The notes below the pieces were generated by a model that was not told where the DNA came from, made no database searches, and saw only the letters and a list, made by a program, of their open reading frames with translations. Positions 32,570 to 41,316 of a stretch of 64,000 nt of DNA are shown in pieces. The stretch's first letter is position 1; each line of letters begins with the position of its first letter. The position numbers were made by a program, and so were the translations under genes. Source of the DNA: Paucidesulfovibrio longus DSM 6739 (GTDB lineage Bacteria; Desulfobacterota; Desulfovibrionia; Desulfovibrionales; Desulfovibrionaceae); assembly GCF_000420485.1 (NCBI RefSeq), contig NZ_ATVA01000011.1:372001-436000 (forward strand), written 5' to 3'.

Positions 32570-33765
32570 TCGGCTTTCCGGAAACCGTTTCCCTTCGTGC
32601 GCGGTTCGCGCCGCTCATGTTGACGCCCATGCTCGTCCTGGCGATTGCCCTTTGGCCGGGGGGCTCGTTCGCGGCCATGCTCTCGGCGCAGTCGAACGGC
32701 GGCGGCGCGTCTCCGGCCTGGGCCGGAAACGACGACATGCTGCTGTTCTATGAGGCCCTGGTCCGCATTCAGGAGCAGTCCATCCAGGAAGACGGTCCGC
32801 GCGAGATCGTACGCAAGGCCATTCGCGGATATTTGCGTCAGGTGGACGATTTCTCGGATTATCTCTCCCCGGAAGAGTACGCCTCCTGGCGCGGGGTGCG
32901 CCAGGGCGGCTACGCGGGCGTGGGCATGGACATCTTCACGGACCGCGCAGGCCGGATGATCTGCCTGCCGTATCCGGACGGCCCGGCGGCCCAGGCGGGA
33001 ATCCGCTACGGCGACGAGCTGACCTTCGTGGGCCGTGAAGCCGTGCAGGGCGTCTCGGTTCGGGTCGTGGGCTCCTGGGTCCGGGGCCGCGTCGGCGAAT
33101 CCGTGAGTCTCGTGGTCCGGCGGGAAGACGGCAGCGTGCAAAGCCTCTCCCTGGCGCGAAGAGAGATGAAGCTGAATGAGCTTGTCGTGGAAAGGGACGG
33201 TCCTTTTCCGCGCCTCAGAATTTACAGCTTCGGGCCGGAAACCGCCGGGCGGCTGCGGCAGGCGCTGGCTGGGTTGCCCGCCGGAACGCCCCGGATCATC
33301 GATCTGCGCGGCAACACCGGGGGCGATCTGTATGCGGCCATCGACGCGGCGGCGTTGTTTCTTCCCGCGGGCGCGGCCATCGTGGACGTGCGCACCCGCA
33401 AGGAAACCAAGCATTTCGCCGCCCGCGAGCCCGCAGCGGACAGGTCGCCCGTGGTCATATGGCAGGACGGGCTGACCGCCAGCGCGGCCGAGGTCTTTGT
33501 CGCGGCCCTGGTCGAAAACGGGCGCGCCGCGAGCGTGGGACGGACCACGTACGGCAAAGGCGTGACCCAGACCGTCATCGAACTATCGGACGGCTCCGCC
33601 CTGTTCGTGACCAACGGCGCGCTGCGCACGCCCAAGGGGCAATACTACCATCGCCACGGACTCAAGCCCGGCCGGGAGCCTGCTTCTTCGGGAGGTTCCG
33701 CCGAGGGGGTGCTTGCGGACACCGTGCCGCTTTGGAACGCGACGCTCGAAATGCTGGGAAAGTGA
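32566..33765 (+). CDS. S41 family C-terminal processing peptidase with PDZ domain
   Basis: 399-residue exported serine protease of the Ctp/Tsp family. TTG 32566 (overlapping the previous stop, TTGA) gives a signal peptide with arginines before the hydrophobic core; ATG 32617 would remove them and has no ribosome-binding site. PDZ domain: GYAGVGMDIFTDRAGRM to GDELTFVGREAVQGV. The catalytic Ser306 is in DGLTASAAEVF and Lys331 in TYGKGVTQT; the 25-residue spacing equals that of E. coli Tsp. DLRGNTGGDLYAA is also conserved. Such proteases trim C-termini of periplasmic proteins. It is the last gene of the cluster, so substrates may be cluster members. Confidence 0.88.
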   Translation: MIGFPETVSLRARFAPLMLTPMLVLAIALWPGGSFAAMLSAQSNGGGASPAWAGNDDMLLFYEALVRIQEQSIQEDGPREIVRKAIRGYLRQVDDFSDYLSPEEYASWRGVRQGGYAGVGMDIFTDRAGRMICLPYPDGPAAQAGIRYGDELTFVGREAVQGVSVRVVGSWVRGRVGESVSLVVRREDGSVQSLSLARREMKLNELVVERDGPFPRLRIYSFGPETAGRLRQALAGLPAGTPRIIDLRGNTGGDLYAAIDAAALFLPAGAAIVDVRTRKETKHFAAREPAADRSPVVIWQDGLTASAAEVFVAALVENGRAASVGRTTYGKGVTQTVIELSDGSALFVTNGALRTPKGQYYHRHGLKPGREPASSGGSAEGVLADTVPLWNATLEMLGK

Positions 33766-33779
33766 TCCGGCGGGGGAAA

Positions 33780-33831
33780 GCCTCCGGCGTTCAAGGGCCT
33801 GCAAGCCTTTGAGCGCCGGAGGCGTTTTTTT
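33780..33831 (+). terminator. intrinsic terminator ending the vWA-S41 cluster
   Basis: Long hairpin with arms at 33780-33797 and 33806-33823 (about 18 bp with one G-U pair), followed by T7. It lies 15 bases after the S41 stop and directly abuts the 3' end of oppF on the opposite strand, so it separates the two convergent operons. Confidence 0.88.
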
Positions 33832-33833
33832 GC

Positions 33834-34859
33834 TTAGATCCGTTTCTCTTCCACGGCGTGGCAGGCCACACGGCCACCGGTGTCCAGCTCCACGATCCTC
33901 GGAACCTCGGCCCTGCATCGCGCGTCGGCGAAACGGCAGCGGCCGTGGAAAACGCAGCCCGTGGGCAGGTTGATGGGCGTGGGCACGTCGCCCGTCAGGC
34001 GGATGTGCTCGCGCTTGCCGCCGCCCAGCCGGGGAATGGCCGAAAGCAGGGCCTGGGTGTAGGGGTGGCGGGGATTTTCGAATATCTCCCGCACGGGGGC
34101 CAGCTCGCAGAGGTGGCCGAGGTACATCACGGCCACGCGCGTGGAGATGTGCTCCACAACGGAGAGGTCGTGGCTGATGAACAGGTAGGTCAGGTCCAGC
34201 TCGCTCTGCATTTCCATGAGCAGGTTCAGGATTTGCGCCTGGATGGAAACGTCCAGCGCGGCGATGGGCTCGTCGGCCACGATGAATTCCGGGTCGAGCA
34301 CCAGGGCGCGCGCGATGGAGATGCGCTGGCGCTGGCCGCCGGAGAATTCGTGCGGAAACTGCTTGTTCCAGGCCGGGTCCAGGCCCACATGCTCCAGGGT
34401 CTTGAAGACGTGGTCCTTGACCTGTCCCCGGTCCCAGGACGGGTTGTGGAAGCGCACCGGCTCTTCCAGAATCTGGCGCACGTTCATGCGCGGGTTCAGG
34501 GAGGCGTAAGGATCCTGGAAGACCATCTGCATCTTGCGCCGATACGGCTTGATGTCGTTGCTGGAGAGGTTGTCGATGCGCTTGCCGCGATAGAGGACCT
34601 CGCCGGAGGTGGGCTTGTGGATGCGCATGATGGCCCGGCCCAGGGTGGACTTGCCGCAGCCGGACTCGCCGACCACGGAGAGCGTCTCGCCCGGCAGAAT
34701 GCGGAAGGACACGCCGTTCACGGCCTTGACCACGGTGCGCACGCGCGCCATCTTGCCGCCCTGCCACTTGATCTGGTCCAGCAGGCCGCCGGAGATGTCG
34801 AAGTGCTTGGCGACGTCGCGGACTTCGAGCAGGGGAGTGATATCGTTTCGTTCGACCAT
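33834..34859 (-). CDS. oppF: oligopeptide/dipeptide ABC transporter ATP-binding protein
   Basis: ATPase of the Opp/Dpp class, 341 residues. Walker A GESGCGKST, signature FSGGQRQRISIARAL, Walker B FIVADEPIAALD, and the oligo/HPY C-terminal region HPYTQALLSAIP with cysteines in TGCVFHGRCRFADARC. It is the last gene of the leftward oppABCDF operon, 1 base after oppD. It powers peptide uptake with OppD. The specificity (oligo- or dipeptide) is not visible. Confidence 0.92.
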   Translation of the reverse strand: MVERNDITPLLEVRDVAKHFDISGGLLDQIKWQGGKMARVRTVVKAVNGVSFRILPGETLSVVGESGCGKSTLGRAIMRIHKPTSGEVLYRGKRIDNLSSNDIKPYRRKMQMVFQDPYASLNPRMNVRQILEEPVRFHNPSWDRGQVKDHVFKTLEHVGLDPAWNKQFPHEFSGGQRQRISIARALVLDPEFIVADEPIAALDVSIQAQILNLLMEMQSELDLTYLFISHDLSVVEHISTRVAVMYLGHLCELAPVREIFENPRHPYTQALLSAIPRLGGGKREHIRLTGDVPTPINLPTGCVFHGRCRFADARCRAEVPRIVELDTGGRVACHAVEEKRI

Positions 34860-34860
34860 A

Positions 34861-35823
34861 TTATTTCACCATGAAGCAGGCCACCTGCCTGCCGGATGCC
34901 TTGGTTTCGGGCATGGGAACCTCGCGCTTGCAGATGTCCTGGCAAAGTTCGCAGCGGGGGTGGAAGGAGCAGCCCGAAGGAAGCTTGGCCAGGGAAGGCA
35001 TGATGCCCGGAATCTGCTTCAGCTTCTGGCCCTTGCCGCAGCTTTGGGGCAGGGCGCCGATGAGTCCCTTGGTGTAGGGGTGTTCGGGGCGGTCCACCAC
35101 GTCGCGGGTCGTGCCCATCTCCACGATGCGCCCCGCGTACATCACCGCGATCTTCTGGGTGACTTCGCTGACCACGGCCAGGTCGTGGGTGATGAGCAGC
35201 AGGCCCATGCCCTCGTCCCGGCAGAGTTCCAGGAGCAGGTCCATGATCTCGGCCTGGATGGTCACGTCGAGCGCCGTGGTGGGCTCGTCCGCGATGATCA
35301 GGGCGGGGCTCGTCAGCAGCGAGATGGCGATGACGATGCGCTGGCGCATGCCGCCGGAGAACTCGTGCGGATACTGGTCGAGCCGTTTTTCCGGAGAGGG
35401 GATGTAGACCCGGCGGAGCTTGTCCAGGGCGATGGCCTCGGCTTCCTTTTCGCTCACGTCCATGTGGGCCAGGATGGTTTCGACCATCTGGGTGCGGATG
35501 TTCAGGACCGGATTGAGGGTCATCATCGGATCCTGGAAGATCATGGAGATGCGGTTGCCCCGGATGTCCCGGATTTCCTCGATGCTCAGGTCCGCGAGGT
35601 CGCGGCCCTCGAAGAGGATCGAGCCGTCCGCGATGTATCCGGGCTTGCTGATCAGGTTCAGGATGGAGAAGCCCGTCAGGGTCTTGCCCGCGCCGGATTC
35701 GCCCACGAGCCCGACGCGCTCGCCCTTGCCCACGGTGAAGCTCACGTCGCGCAGGGCGCGCAGGACGTTGCCGCGCATGTCGAATTCCACGCAGAGTTTC
35801 TTGACTTCAAGCAGCGGCTGCAT
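34861..35823 (-). CDS. oppD: oligopeptide/dipeptide ABC transporter ATP-binding protein
   Basis: ATPase partner of OppF, 320 residues from ATG 35823. A longer open frame upstream covers oppC out of frame and is not real. Walker A GESGAGKT, signature [16 protein letters not shown], Walker [13 protein letters not shown], and the C-terminal [12 protein letters not shown] and [16 protein letters not shown] cysteine segment, typical of OppD/DppD subunits and possibly an Fe-S site. It is 2 bases after oppC. Confidence 0.92.
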   Translation of the reverse strand: MQPLLEVKKLCVEFDMRGNVLRALRDVSFTVGKGERVGLVGESGAGKTLTGFSILNLISKPGYIADGSILFEGRDLADLSIEEIRDIRGNRISMIFQDPMMTLNPVLNIRTQMVETILAHMDVSEKEAEAIALDKLRRVYIPSPEKRLDQYPHEFSGGMRQRIVIAISLLTSPALIIADEPTTALDVTIQAEIMDLLLELCRDEGMGLLLITHDLAVVSEVTQKIAVMYAGRIVEMGTTRDVVDRPEHPYTKGLIGALPQSCGKGQKLKQIPGIMPSLAKLPSGCSFHPRCELCQDICKREVPMPETKASGRQVACFMVK

Positions 35824-35825
35824 GG

Positions 35826-36752
35826 CTATCCCTTGTAGAGTTTGGGGTTCAGGTAGTCGTGGAGCCAGTCGCCGAGGAGGTTGATGACCAGCACCAGGAT
35901 CACGAGCACGATTCCGGGGAAGAGGGTGATCCACCAGGAGCCGCTGAAGATGTACTCGAAGCCCACGTTGATGAGCGAGCCGAGGGACGGCTTGGTCACG
36001 GGCATGCCCAGGCCCACGAAGGAGAGGGCCGCCTCGCTCATGATCGCGTTGGCCACCTGGATGGTGGAGATGACGAACACGGGCGAGAGGGTGTTGGGCA
36101 GGATGTGCCGGAACATGATCCGCCGCTTGGACAGGCCGATGACGCGGGCCGCCTCGACGTATTCCTTTTTCTTTTCGGCCAGGACCGAGGCGCGCACGGT
36201 GCGCGCGTACTGGGGCCACTCCGCGAAGCCGATGACCAGGATCAGCAGCGGGATGGCGATGTGTTCGTACATGGCCACGCCGAACGCGGCCTGGAATACC
36301 GCCGAGATGAAGATTGCCACCATGTAGGTCGAGAAGGAGAGCTGCACGTCCGCCAGCCGCATCAGCGCCGAGTCCACCCGTCCTCCGAAGTAGCCGGAGA
36401 TCAGGCCGATGACGATGCCGATGATGCCCTGCATGGCCACCGCGCCGAAGCCGATGATCAGCGAGACGCGCATGCCGTAGAGCATGGTCGAAAGCATGTC
36501 GCGGCCCTGGGCGTCCGTGCCCAGGGGGAACTGCGCCACGCCATGCTCCATGAACGCCGGGGGCTTTTCCGCGTTGACGAGGTCGTAGGTCGTCGGGTCG
36601 TAGGGATTGGAGGGGGCGAAGAGCGGCGCTCCCAGGCCGAGGATCAGCAGGAGCGCGAGCACGATGAAGCTGGTCAGCGCGACCTTGTCCTTGAGGAAGT
36701 CGTGCAGGAAATAGGATTCCCTGAAGCGACGCCATCTGCTTCTGGTCTGCAT
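35826..36752 (-). CDS. oppC: oligopeptide/dipeptide ABC transporter permease
   Basis: Inner-membrane permease, 308 residues, of the OppC/DppC type. The N-terminal OppC_N segment ends in FPLGTDAQGRDMLSTMLYGMR, followed by about six membrane helices. The EAA loop is EYVEAARVIGLSKRRIMFRHILPN. It is 1 base downstream of oppB and 2 bases before oppD. Confidence 0.92.
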   Translation of the reverse strand: MQTRSRWRRFRESYFLHDFLKDKVALTSFIVLALLLILGLGAPLFAPSNPYDPTTYDLVNAEKPPAFMEHGVAQFPLGTDAQGRDMLSTMLYGMRVSLIIGFGAVAMQGIIGIVIGLISGYFGGRVDSALMRLADVQLSFSTYMVAIFISAVFQAAFGVAMYEHIAIPLLILVIGFAEWPQYARTVRASVLAEKKKEYVEAARVIGLSKRRIMFRHILPNTLSPVFVISTIQVANAIMSEAALSFVGLGMPVTKPSLGSLINVGFEYIFSGSWWITLFPGIVLVILVLVINLLGDWLHDYLNPKLYKG

Positions 36753-36753
36753 G

Positions 36754-37728
36754 CTATTTCCTCCCCGTGATGCGCACGGTCGGGTTGACCAGACCGTAAA
36801 TGATGTCCACGACCGTGTTCACGACCACGAAGATGAATCCCACGACCACGAGGTAGGCGACCATCAGCGACGAGTCGGCCCGTTCCACGGCCTCGATGAA
36901 CATGAAGCCCATGCCCTGCCAGGAGAAGACCGTTTCCGTGAGGATGGTGAAGGCGATCATCACGCCGAGCTGGACGCCGCCCACGGTGATGACCGGAAGG
37001 AGCGTGTTGCGGAAGGCGTGCACGATCCAGACGCGCATGGGGGGCAGGCCCTTGGCCCAGGCATACTTGATGTAGTCGTTTTCCAGCACTTCCATCATCT
37101 CGGAACGGATCAGCCGGATGAACAGCGGAAGCATGATCGAGGAGAGCGCCACCGTGGGCATGATCAGGTGCTTGAGGCCGTCGAGGGTCAAAAGTCCCGT
37201 GTGCCAGCCGTGGATGTTGACGGTTTCTCCCCTGCCGAAGGAAGGCAGCCAGTGCAGCTCGATGGAAAAAATGTAGATGAGCATGATCGCGGTCAGGAAG
37301 ACCGGGATGGACACGCCCACTGTGGAGCCGCCCATGACCAGCTTGGCGAAGAGCCGCTTCGGCCTTATGGCGCAGTAGATGCCGAGGGGCACGGAAAGAA
37401 AGACGATGAGCACCGCGCTGCAGAAGACCAGTTCCAGGGTGGCCGGCGCCTTGGCCAGGATGACCTCCATGGCCGGTTTCTTGTAGAAGAAGGAGCGGCC
37501 GAGGTCGCCGTGGGCGGCGTTGTAGAGAAAGCGGCCGAACTGGACCACGAAGGGATCGTTGAGACCGAGCTTGTCGCGGAGCGCGTCGCGTTCTTCCGCG
37601 GAGACCGAGATGCCCGTAAGCTCGCGGACGGGGTCGCCCAGGCTTTGCTTGATGGCGAATCCGATGAAGCCGATGATGACCATGACCATGAAGGCTTGCA
37701 GGATGCGCCTGATGATGAAGGCTGCCAT
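36754..37728 (-). CDS. oppB: oligopeptide/dipeptide ABC transporter permease
   Basis: Inner-membrane permease, 324 residues. It starts MAAFIIRRILQAFMVMVIIG as OppB/DppB proteins do, and the EAA-type loop is DYIKYAWAKGLPPMRVWIVHAFRN. About six helices. It follows oppA by 84 bases containing a stem-loop, then runs into oppC with 1 base between. Confidence 0.92.
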   Translation of the reverse strand: MAAFIIRRILQAFMVMVIIGFIGFAIKQSLGDPVRELTGISVSAEERDALRDKLGLNDPFVVQFGRFLYNAAHGDLGRSFFYKKPAMEVILAKAPATLELVFCSAVLIVFLSVPLGIYCAIRPKRLFAKLVMGGSTVGVSIPVFLTAIMLIYIFSIELHWLPSFGRGETVNIHGWHTGLLTLDGLKHLIMPTVALSSIMLPLFIRLIRSEMMEVLENDYIKYAWAKGLPPMRVWIVHAFRNTLLPVITVGGVQLGVMIAFTILTETVFSWQGMGFMFIEAVERADSSLMVAYLVVVGFIFVVVNTVVDIIYGLVNPTVRITGRK

Positions 37729-37747
37729 ATTTTTCCGTCGTTTTTGC

Positions 37748-37780
37748 AGCGAAGGGGGACCATGCAGGCCCCCCTTCGCT
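37748..37780 (-). other. stem-loop between oppA and oppB
   Basis: Perfect 11-bp inverted repeat AGCGAAGGGGG/CCCCCTTCGCT with an 11-base loop. On the transcribed (minus) strand it is followed by A-rich sequence, not by T residues, so it is not a classical terminator. It probably protects the upstream oppA message and yields more binding protein than permease, as in other ABC operons. Confidence 0.65.
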
Positions 37781-37812
37781 TTAGGTTGTCGATGTGGTGG
37801 TCCTGAACCGGA

Positions 37813-39429
37813 CTACTCGATGACCAGGTCGCCGAAGTAGGGGAAGTTCTGAACGTTGACGATGTCTTCGATGCTCATGCCCTTCTTGGAGGCCCAGGAA
37901 AGGTTCTGCCAGTGCAGAGGCACGAAGGCGGCGTCCTCGTACAGAATCCGCTCGACCTCCTGCAACATTTCGCTGCGCTTGGCAAGGTCGGTCTCGATCT
38001 GGGAGGCGAGGATCAGCTCGTCCACCTTGGGGTTGCAGTAGTTGCCGGAGTTGTACTGGCCGTAGCCGGTCTCGGCGTTGCGGCACATCAGCAGGAACTC
38101 GGTGTAGTTCGCGGAGTCCTCGGTGTCGGGATGCCAGCCGATCATCTGCACGTCGGCCACCTGGGCGTCGAACTCATCCCAGTACTGGGCCTTGGGCATG
38201 GTCTTCAGGCTGACCTTGATGCCGATCTTGGAGACCATGGAAACGAAGGCCTCGGCGATCTTCTCGTCGTTCACGTAGCGGTTGTTCGGGGCGATCATGG
38301 TGCACTCGAAGCCGTCCGGGTAGGAGGATTCGGCCATGAGCTGCTTGGCCTTCTCGAGGTCGAAGCGGGGGGTCAGCTCGGGCACGTAGCCGGCGAAGCC
38401 CTCGGGGGCCTGCTGTCCGGCGGCGGTGGCGAAGCCCTTCATGATGGTGTCCACGATGCCCTGGTTGTTCACGGCGTAGACGATGGCCTGGCGGACCTTC
38501 GGGTCGGCGAAGGCGGGCTGGCTCTTCTGGTTCATCTGCAGGGTGATGATGCGCGAGCCGCCCATGATCACGAGCTGAAGGTCCGGGTTGCCCTGGACGC
38601 GCTCCAGATCCTGCGGGGGAACGGGCATAATGAAGTCCACGTCGCCGGAAAGCAGCGCGGCCACGCGGGAGGCGTCGTTGGAGATCGGGGTCAGGACGAT
38701 TTGCTCCACGTTGCCCTTGGACTGCTTGTCCCAGTAGTCGGCGAAGCGGGTGAAGACGGTCTTCACGCCCTGCTCGCGGGACTCGACAACGTAGGGGCCG
38801 GTGCCGGACTCGTTGACGTTGGCGAAGGAGTGGTCGGTCTTGACGATGGCGTCCTTGGGCTGGCCCTGGTCGTCGGTGCCGGAGTAGAACACGCTGTCCA
38901 TGGGGAAGATGTAGGTGGCCATGGAGAGCAGCAGGCCGTAAGGCTGCTTGGTGACGATGTCCACGGTGTAGTCGTCCACGGGCACGGCCTTCTCAAAAGG
39001 CTCGAACAGGCCCTTGAAGTCCTGGGACTTCTTCAGACGCTCCAGGGTCCAGGCCACGTCCTTGGCGGTGAAGGGGTTGCCGGAGTGGAACTTGACGCCC
39101 TGCACCAGGTAGAAGCGCATGGTCTTGGGGTCGATCTGTTCCCACTTGTAGGCCAGGCGGGGTTCGATGGAGCCGTCCTTGGCCCAGCGGACCAGCGGAT
39201 CGAAAACCATGTGGGAATACTGGAGCATGCCGCCGGAGAGCTGGACCTGCGGGTCCAGGGAGACGGGGTCGGCGTCCATGGCCAGACGCAGGGTAACCTT
39301 GGAAACTTCGGGAGCCGTTTCAGCGGCCTTTTCAGGGGCTGCGCCTTCCTCGGCCTTTTTTTCGTCGCCGCCGCAGCCCGCGAGGAGCAGGGCCATCGCC
39401 AGGGCGAAAACCAGGAACAAACGTTTCAT
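37813..39429 (-). CDS. oppA: peptide ABC transporter substrate-binding lipoprotein
   Basis: 538-residue SBP_bac_5 family protein. The signal MKRLFLVFALAMALLLAGC has lipobox Cys19, followed by an acidic/Ala linker. Family parts include VSLDPQVQLSGGMLQYSHMV, GVKFHSGNPFTAKDVAWTLE and QMIGWHPDTEDSANYTEFL. First gene of the operon; GGAGGT precedes the ATG. Periplasmic, tethered to the inner membrane. Peptides are the likely ligand, though nickel or other ligands are possible in this family. Confidence 0.9.
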   Translation of the reverse strand: MKRLFLVFALAMALLLAGCGGDEKKAEEGAAPEKAAETAPEVSKVTLRLAMDADPVSLDPQVQLSGGMLQYSHMVFDPLVRWAKDGSIEPRLAYKWEQIDPKTMRFYLVQGVKFHSGNPFTAKDVAWTLERLKKSQDFKGLFEPFEKAVPVDDYTVDIVTKQPYGLLLSMATYIFPMDSVFYSGTDDQGQPKDAIVKTDHSFANVNESGTGPYVVESREQGVKTVFTRFADYWDKQSKGNVEQIVLTPISNDASRVAALLSGDVDFIMPVPPQDLERVQGNPDLQLVIMGGSRIITLQMNQKSQPAFADPKVRQAIVYAVNNQGIVDTIMKGFATAAGQQAPEGFAGYVPELTPRFDLEKAKQLMAESSYPDGFECTMIAPNNRYVNDEKIAEAFVSMVSKIGIKVSLKTMPKAQYWDEFDAQVADVQMIGWHPDTEDSANYTEFLLMCRNAETGYGQYNSGNYCNPKVDELILASQIETDLAKRSEMLQEVERILYEDAAFVPLHWQNLSWASKKGMSIEDIVNVQNFPYFGDLVIE

Positions 39430-39550
39430 GTCCTACCTCCAAAATGAATGTGAAGAAATCCTCTCCAATCCACAAAACAGGGGCGCGCCTGCCTCAGACG
39501 TCACCCCTTCGTGCGCGTTGGATGCCGCACTTGCGGCAAAGTCGTCTTCT

Positions 39551-39566
39551 GTTACCAAAAAGTAAC
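39551..39566. promoter_or_regulatory. operator-like palindrome between oppA and EamA gene
   Basis: GTTACcaaaaaGTAAC, a 5-bp dyad with a 6-base A-rich centre in the 258-base divergent gap between oppA and the EamA gene. The shape suits a dimeric regulator. No regulator is assigned and chance occurrence is possible. Confidence 0.25.
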
Positions 39567-39687
39567 CGTGATTGGAATAGATTTTTCCGGAATCGTCGTG
39601 CGGGCGGTTGCTCGCATGAAAGCGGGCGCATGGAAAATGCGTTTGCCAGCGTGCGGGAATATTGTACCTTTCCTGCGGAGGCGTTTC

Positions 39688-40569
39688 ATGGCGGATCAAA
39701 AAAAAGCGTACCTTTTCGGGTTGGCCACTGTGCTGCTCTGGTCCACGGTGGCCACCGCCTTCAAGCTTTCGCTCCAGGCCATGCGGCCCGCGCAATTGCT
39801 GTTCTACGCGGGGATGGTGTCCACCCTGGTCCTGGCGGCCATTCTCGCCTCGCGCGGCGGACTGCGGGATGCCCTGCGCTGCTCCCGCGCCGAATGGCTG
39901 CGGTCCCTGGCGCTCGGCGCGTTGAATCCCTTTCTCTATTATCTCATCCTGTTCAAGGCGTATGACCTGCTGCCCGCGCAGGAGGCCCAGCCGCTGAACT
40001 ACACCTGGGCCATCACCCTGGCCCTGCTTTCCATTCCCCTGCTTCGGCAGCGGCTTTCCCGGTTCGACCTGCTGGCCGTGTTCGTGGGCTATGCGGGCGT
40101 CGTGGTCATCTCCACCCACGGCGATCCGCTGGGCATGCGCTTCGCTTCGCCCCTGGGCGTGGCCCTGGCCCTGCTTTCCACCGTGGTCTGGGCGCTATAC
40201 TGGATATTCAACACCAGGGAGACGCGCGAGCCCGTGGCCGCGCTGTTTCTCAACTTCCTGCTCGGAATGCCCCTGGTGGGCCTCTGGTGCGCATTTTTCG
40301 ACGGCTTCGCCGTGGCCGATGCCGTCGGGCTGTTCGGCGCGGCTTACGTCGGCCTGTTCGAGATGGGCATCACCTTCGTGCTGTGGCTCACGGCCCTGAA
40401 GTATTCGGAAAACACGGCCAAGGTGGGCAACCTGATCTTCCTCTCCCCGTTTCTGTCCCTTGTTTTCATTCATTTTCTATTGGGCGAGGAGATTTTGCCC
40501 TCGACCTATGCGGGCCTGGGATTGATCGTCGCCGGGCTGCTGCTTCAGAGGGCGGGCAGGCGCGGCTAG
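39688..40569 (+). CDS. EamA/DMT family transporter
   Basis: 293-residue inner-membrane protein with ten predicted helices in two EamA repeats, starting MADQKKAYLFGLATVLLWST. The second repeat includes ALYWIFNTRETREPVAAL and SPFLSLVFIHFLLGEEI. ATG 39688 has GGAGG 6-7 bases upstream; the longer frame from 39511 is not supported. This superfamily exports amino acids, nucleotides and other small metabolites; the substrate is unknown. Divergent from the opp operon. Confidence 0.85.
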   Translation: MADQKKAYLFGLATVLLWSTVATAFKLSLQAMRPAQLLFYAGMVSTLVLAAILASRGGLRDALRCSRAEWLRSLALGALNPFLYYLILFKAYDLLPAQEAQPLNYTWAITLALLSIPLLRQRLSRFDLLAVFVGYAGVVVISTHGDPLGMRFASPLGVALALLSTVVWALYWIFNTRETREPVAALFLNFLLGMPLVGLWCAFFDGFAVADAVGLFGAAYVGLFEMGITFVLWLTALKYSENTAKVGNLIFLSPFLSLVFIHFLLGEEILPSTYAGLGLIVAGLLLQRAGRRG

Positions 40570-40589
40570 CGGCCGAAGTCTTGCGGGCG

Positions 40590-40616
40590 ATCAGCGGCGG
40601 GCAATCAGCGGCGGGC
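40590..40616. repeat. 14-base tandem duplication at the PilZ gene end
   Basis: Two adjacent copies of ATCAGCGGCGGGC (40590-40602 and 40604-40616). The second contains the stop codon and last codons of the downstream PilZ gene, so the first is a small duplication of that 3' end. Confidence 0.7.
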
Positions 40617-41312
40617 GTTTTGCGCGGGAGGCCGGTAGCGCTCCAGAAAGGCGAGAAACGATTCCAGCCGGTCCTGCTCCGTTTTTCCCGGATCCACGAA
40701 GAGCAGGCCGAGCACGAGTCGGCCCTTGGCCCGGCTGACGTTGCGGACCTCGCAAAGCATGGTGTTCGTCCTATCCCGGCTGAGCAGGGAGAAGGTCAGG
40801 TCCACCAGCGCGCCCTTTCCCGGAGGCTCGGCAGAATCGGGATAATCCAGGCAGGCGCGGCAACCGCAGCGGCTGATGTCCAGCAGCATTCCCTTCGTGA
40901 CCCCGTCCAGGGTTTCCACGGTCGCAGGCAGGTGGCATTCGAAGCGGTCGTGCTGCCGCAGGGTGAAGGATTCGCCGACCGCGGGATATGAGATGTAGAG
41001 GTGGCGGTAGGGAGCGGCGTTGAAGGCCAGGGAGTCGGCGAGGAAGCCCACGAGCATGTCGTCGCAGTTTATGAACATCTTCAGCGAGTTGCCCTTTTCC
41101 AACAGCGGGTAGACCTGATGCTGGTTCAGCCCCAGGGCGGAGAGCCGCACGATGACGTAGCTGCGCGGCTCCATGCCCACGAAGCTGGTGGGCAGCCGAT
41201 AGTCGAGCCCGGCGGGCTTGATCAGGATCCTGTCGCCGTATTGAGGCCGCAGTTCCTGGAAATCGACGCTGCAAGCGATGCGCCCTTCGGGGGAGATGTC
41301 CAGTTCTCGCAT
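40605..41312 (-). CDS. PilZ domain protein (second of a tandem pair)
   Basis: 235-residue cytosolic protein. The N-terminal half is YcgR-like (LPTSFVGMEPRSYVIVRL to LYISYPAVGESFTLR); the C-terminal half is a PilZ domain with both c-di-GMP motifs, RxxxR (RQHDR, about 118-122) and DxSxxG (DISRCGC). It therefore should bind c-di-GMP. It lies 4 bases after a paralogue with the same layout, so the pair arose by duplication and is co-transcribed. Likely role: control of motility or surface functions, as for YcgR; no target is visible nearby. Confidence 0.85.
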   Translation of the reverse strand: MRELDISPEGRIACSVDFQELRPQYGDRILIKPAGLDYRLPTSFVGMEPRSYVIVRLSALGLNQHQVYPLLEKGNSLKMFINCDDMLVGFLADSLAFNAAPYRHLYISYPAVGESFTLRQHDRFECHLPATVETLDGVTKGMLLDISRCGCRACLDYPDSAEPPGKGALVDLTFSLLSRDRTNTMLCEVRNVSRAKGRLVLGLLFVDPGKTEQDRLESFLAFLERYRPPAQNARR

Positions 41313-41316
41313 GACG

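Noticed and set aside
24645-33765. Interpretation as part of a complete type VI secretion system
   Set aside because: No Hcp, VgrG, TssB/C, TssJ/L/M, ClpV, Fha or kinase gene is present in the window, although the Tag-like gene order first suggested it.
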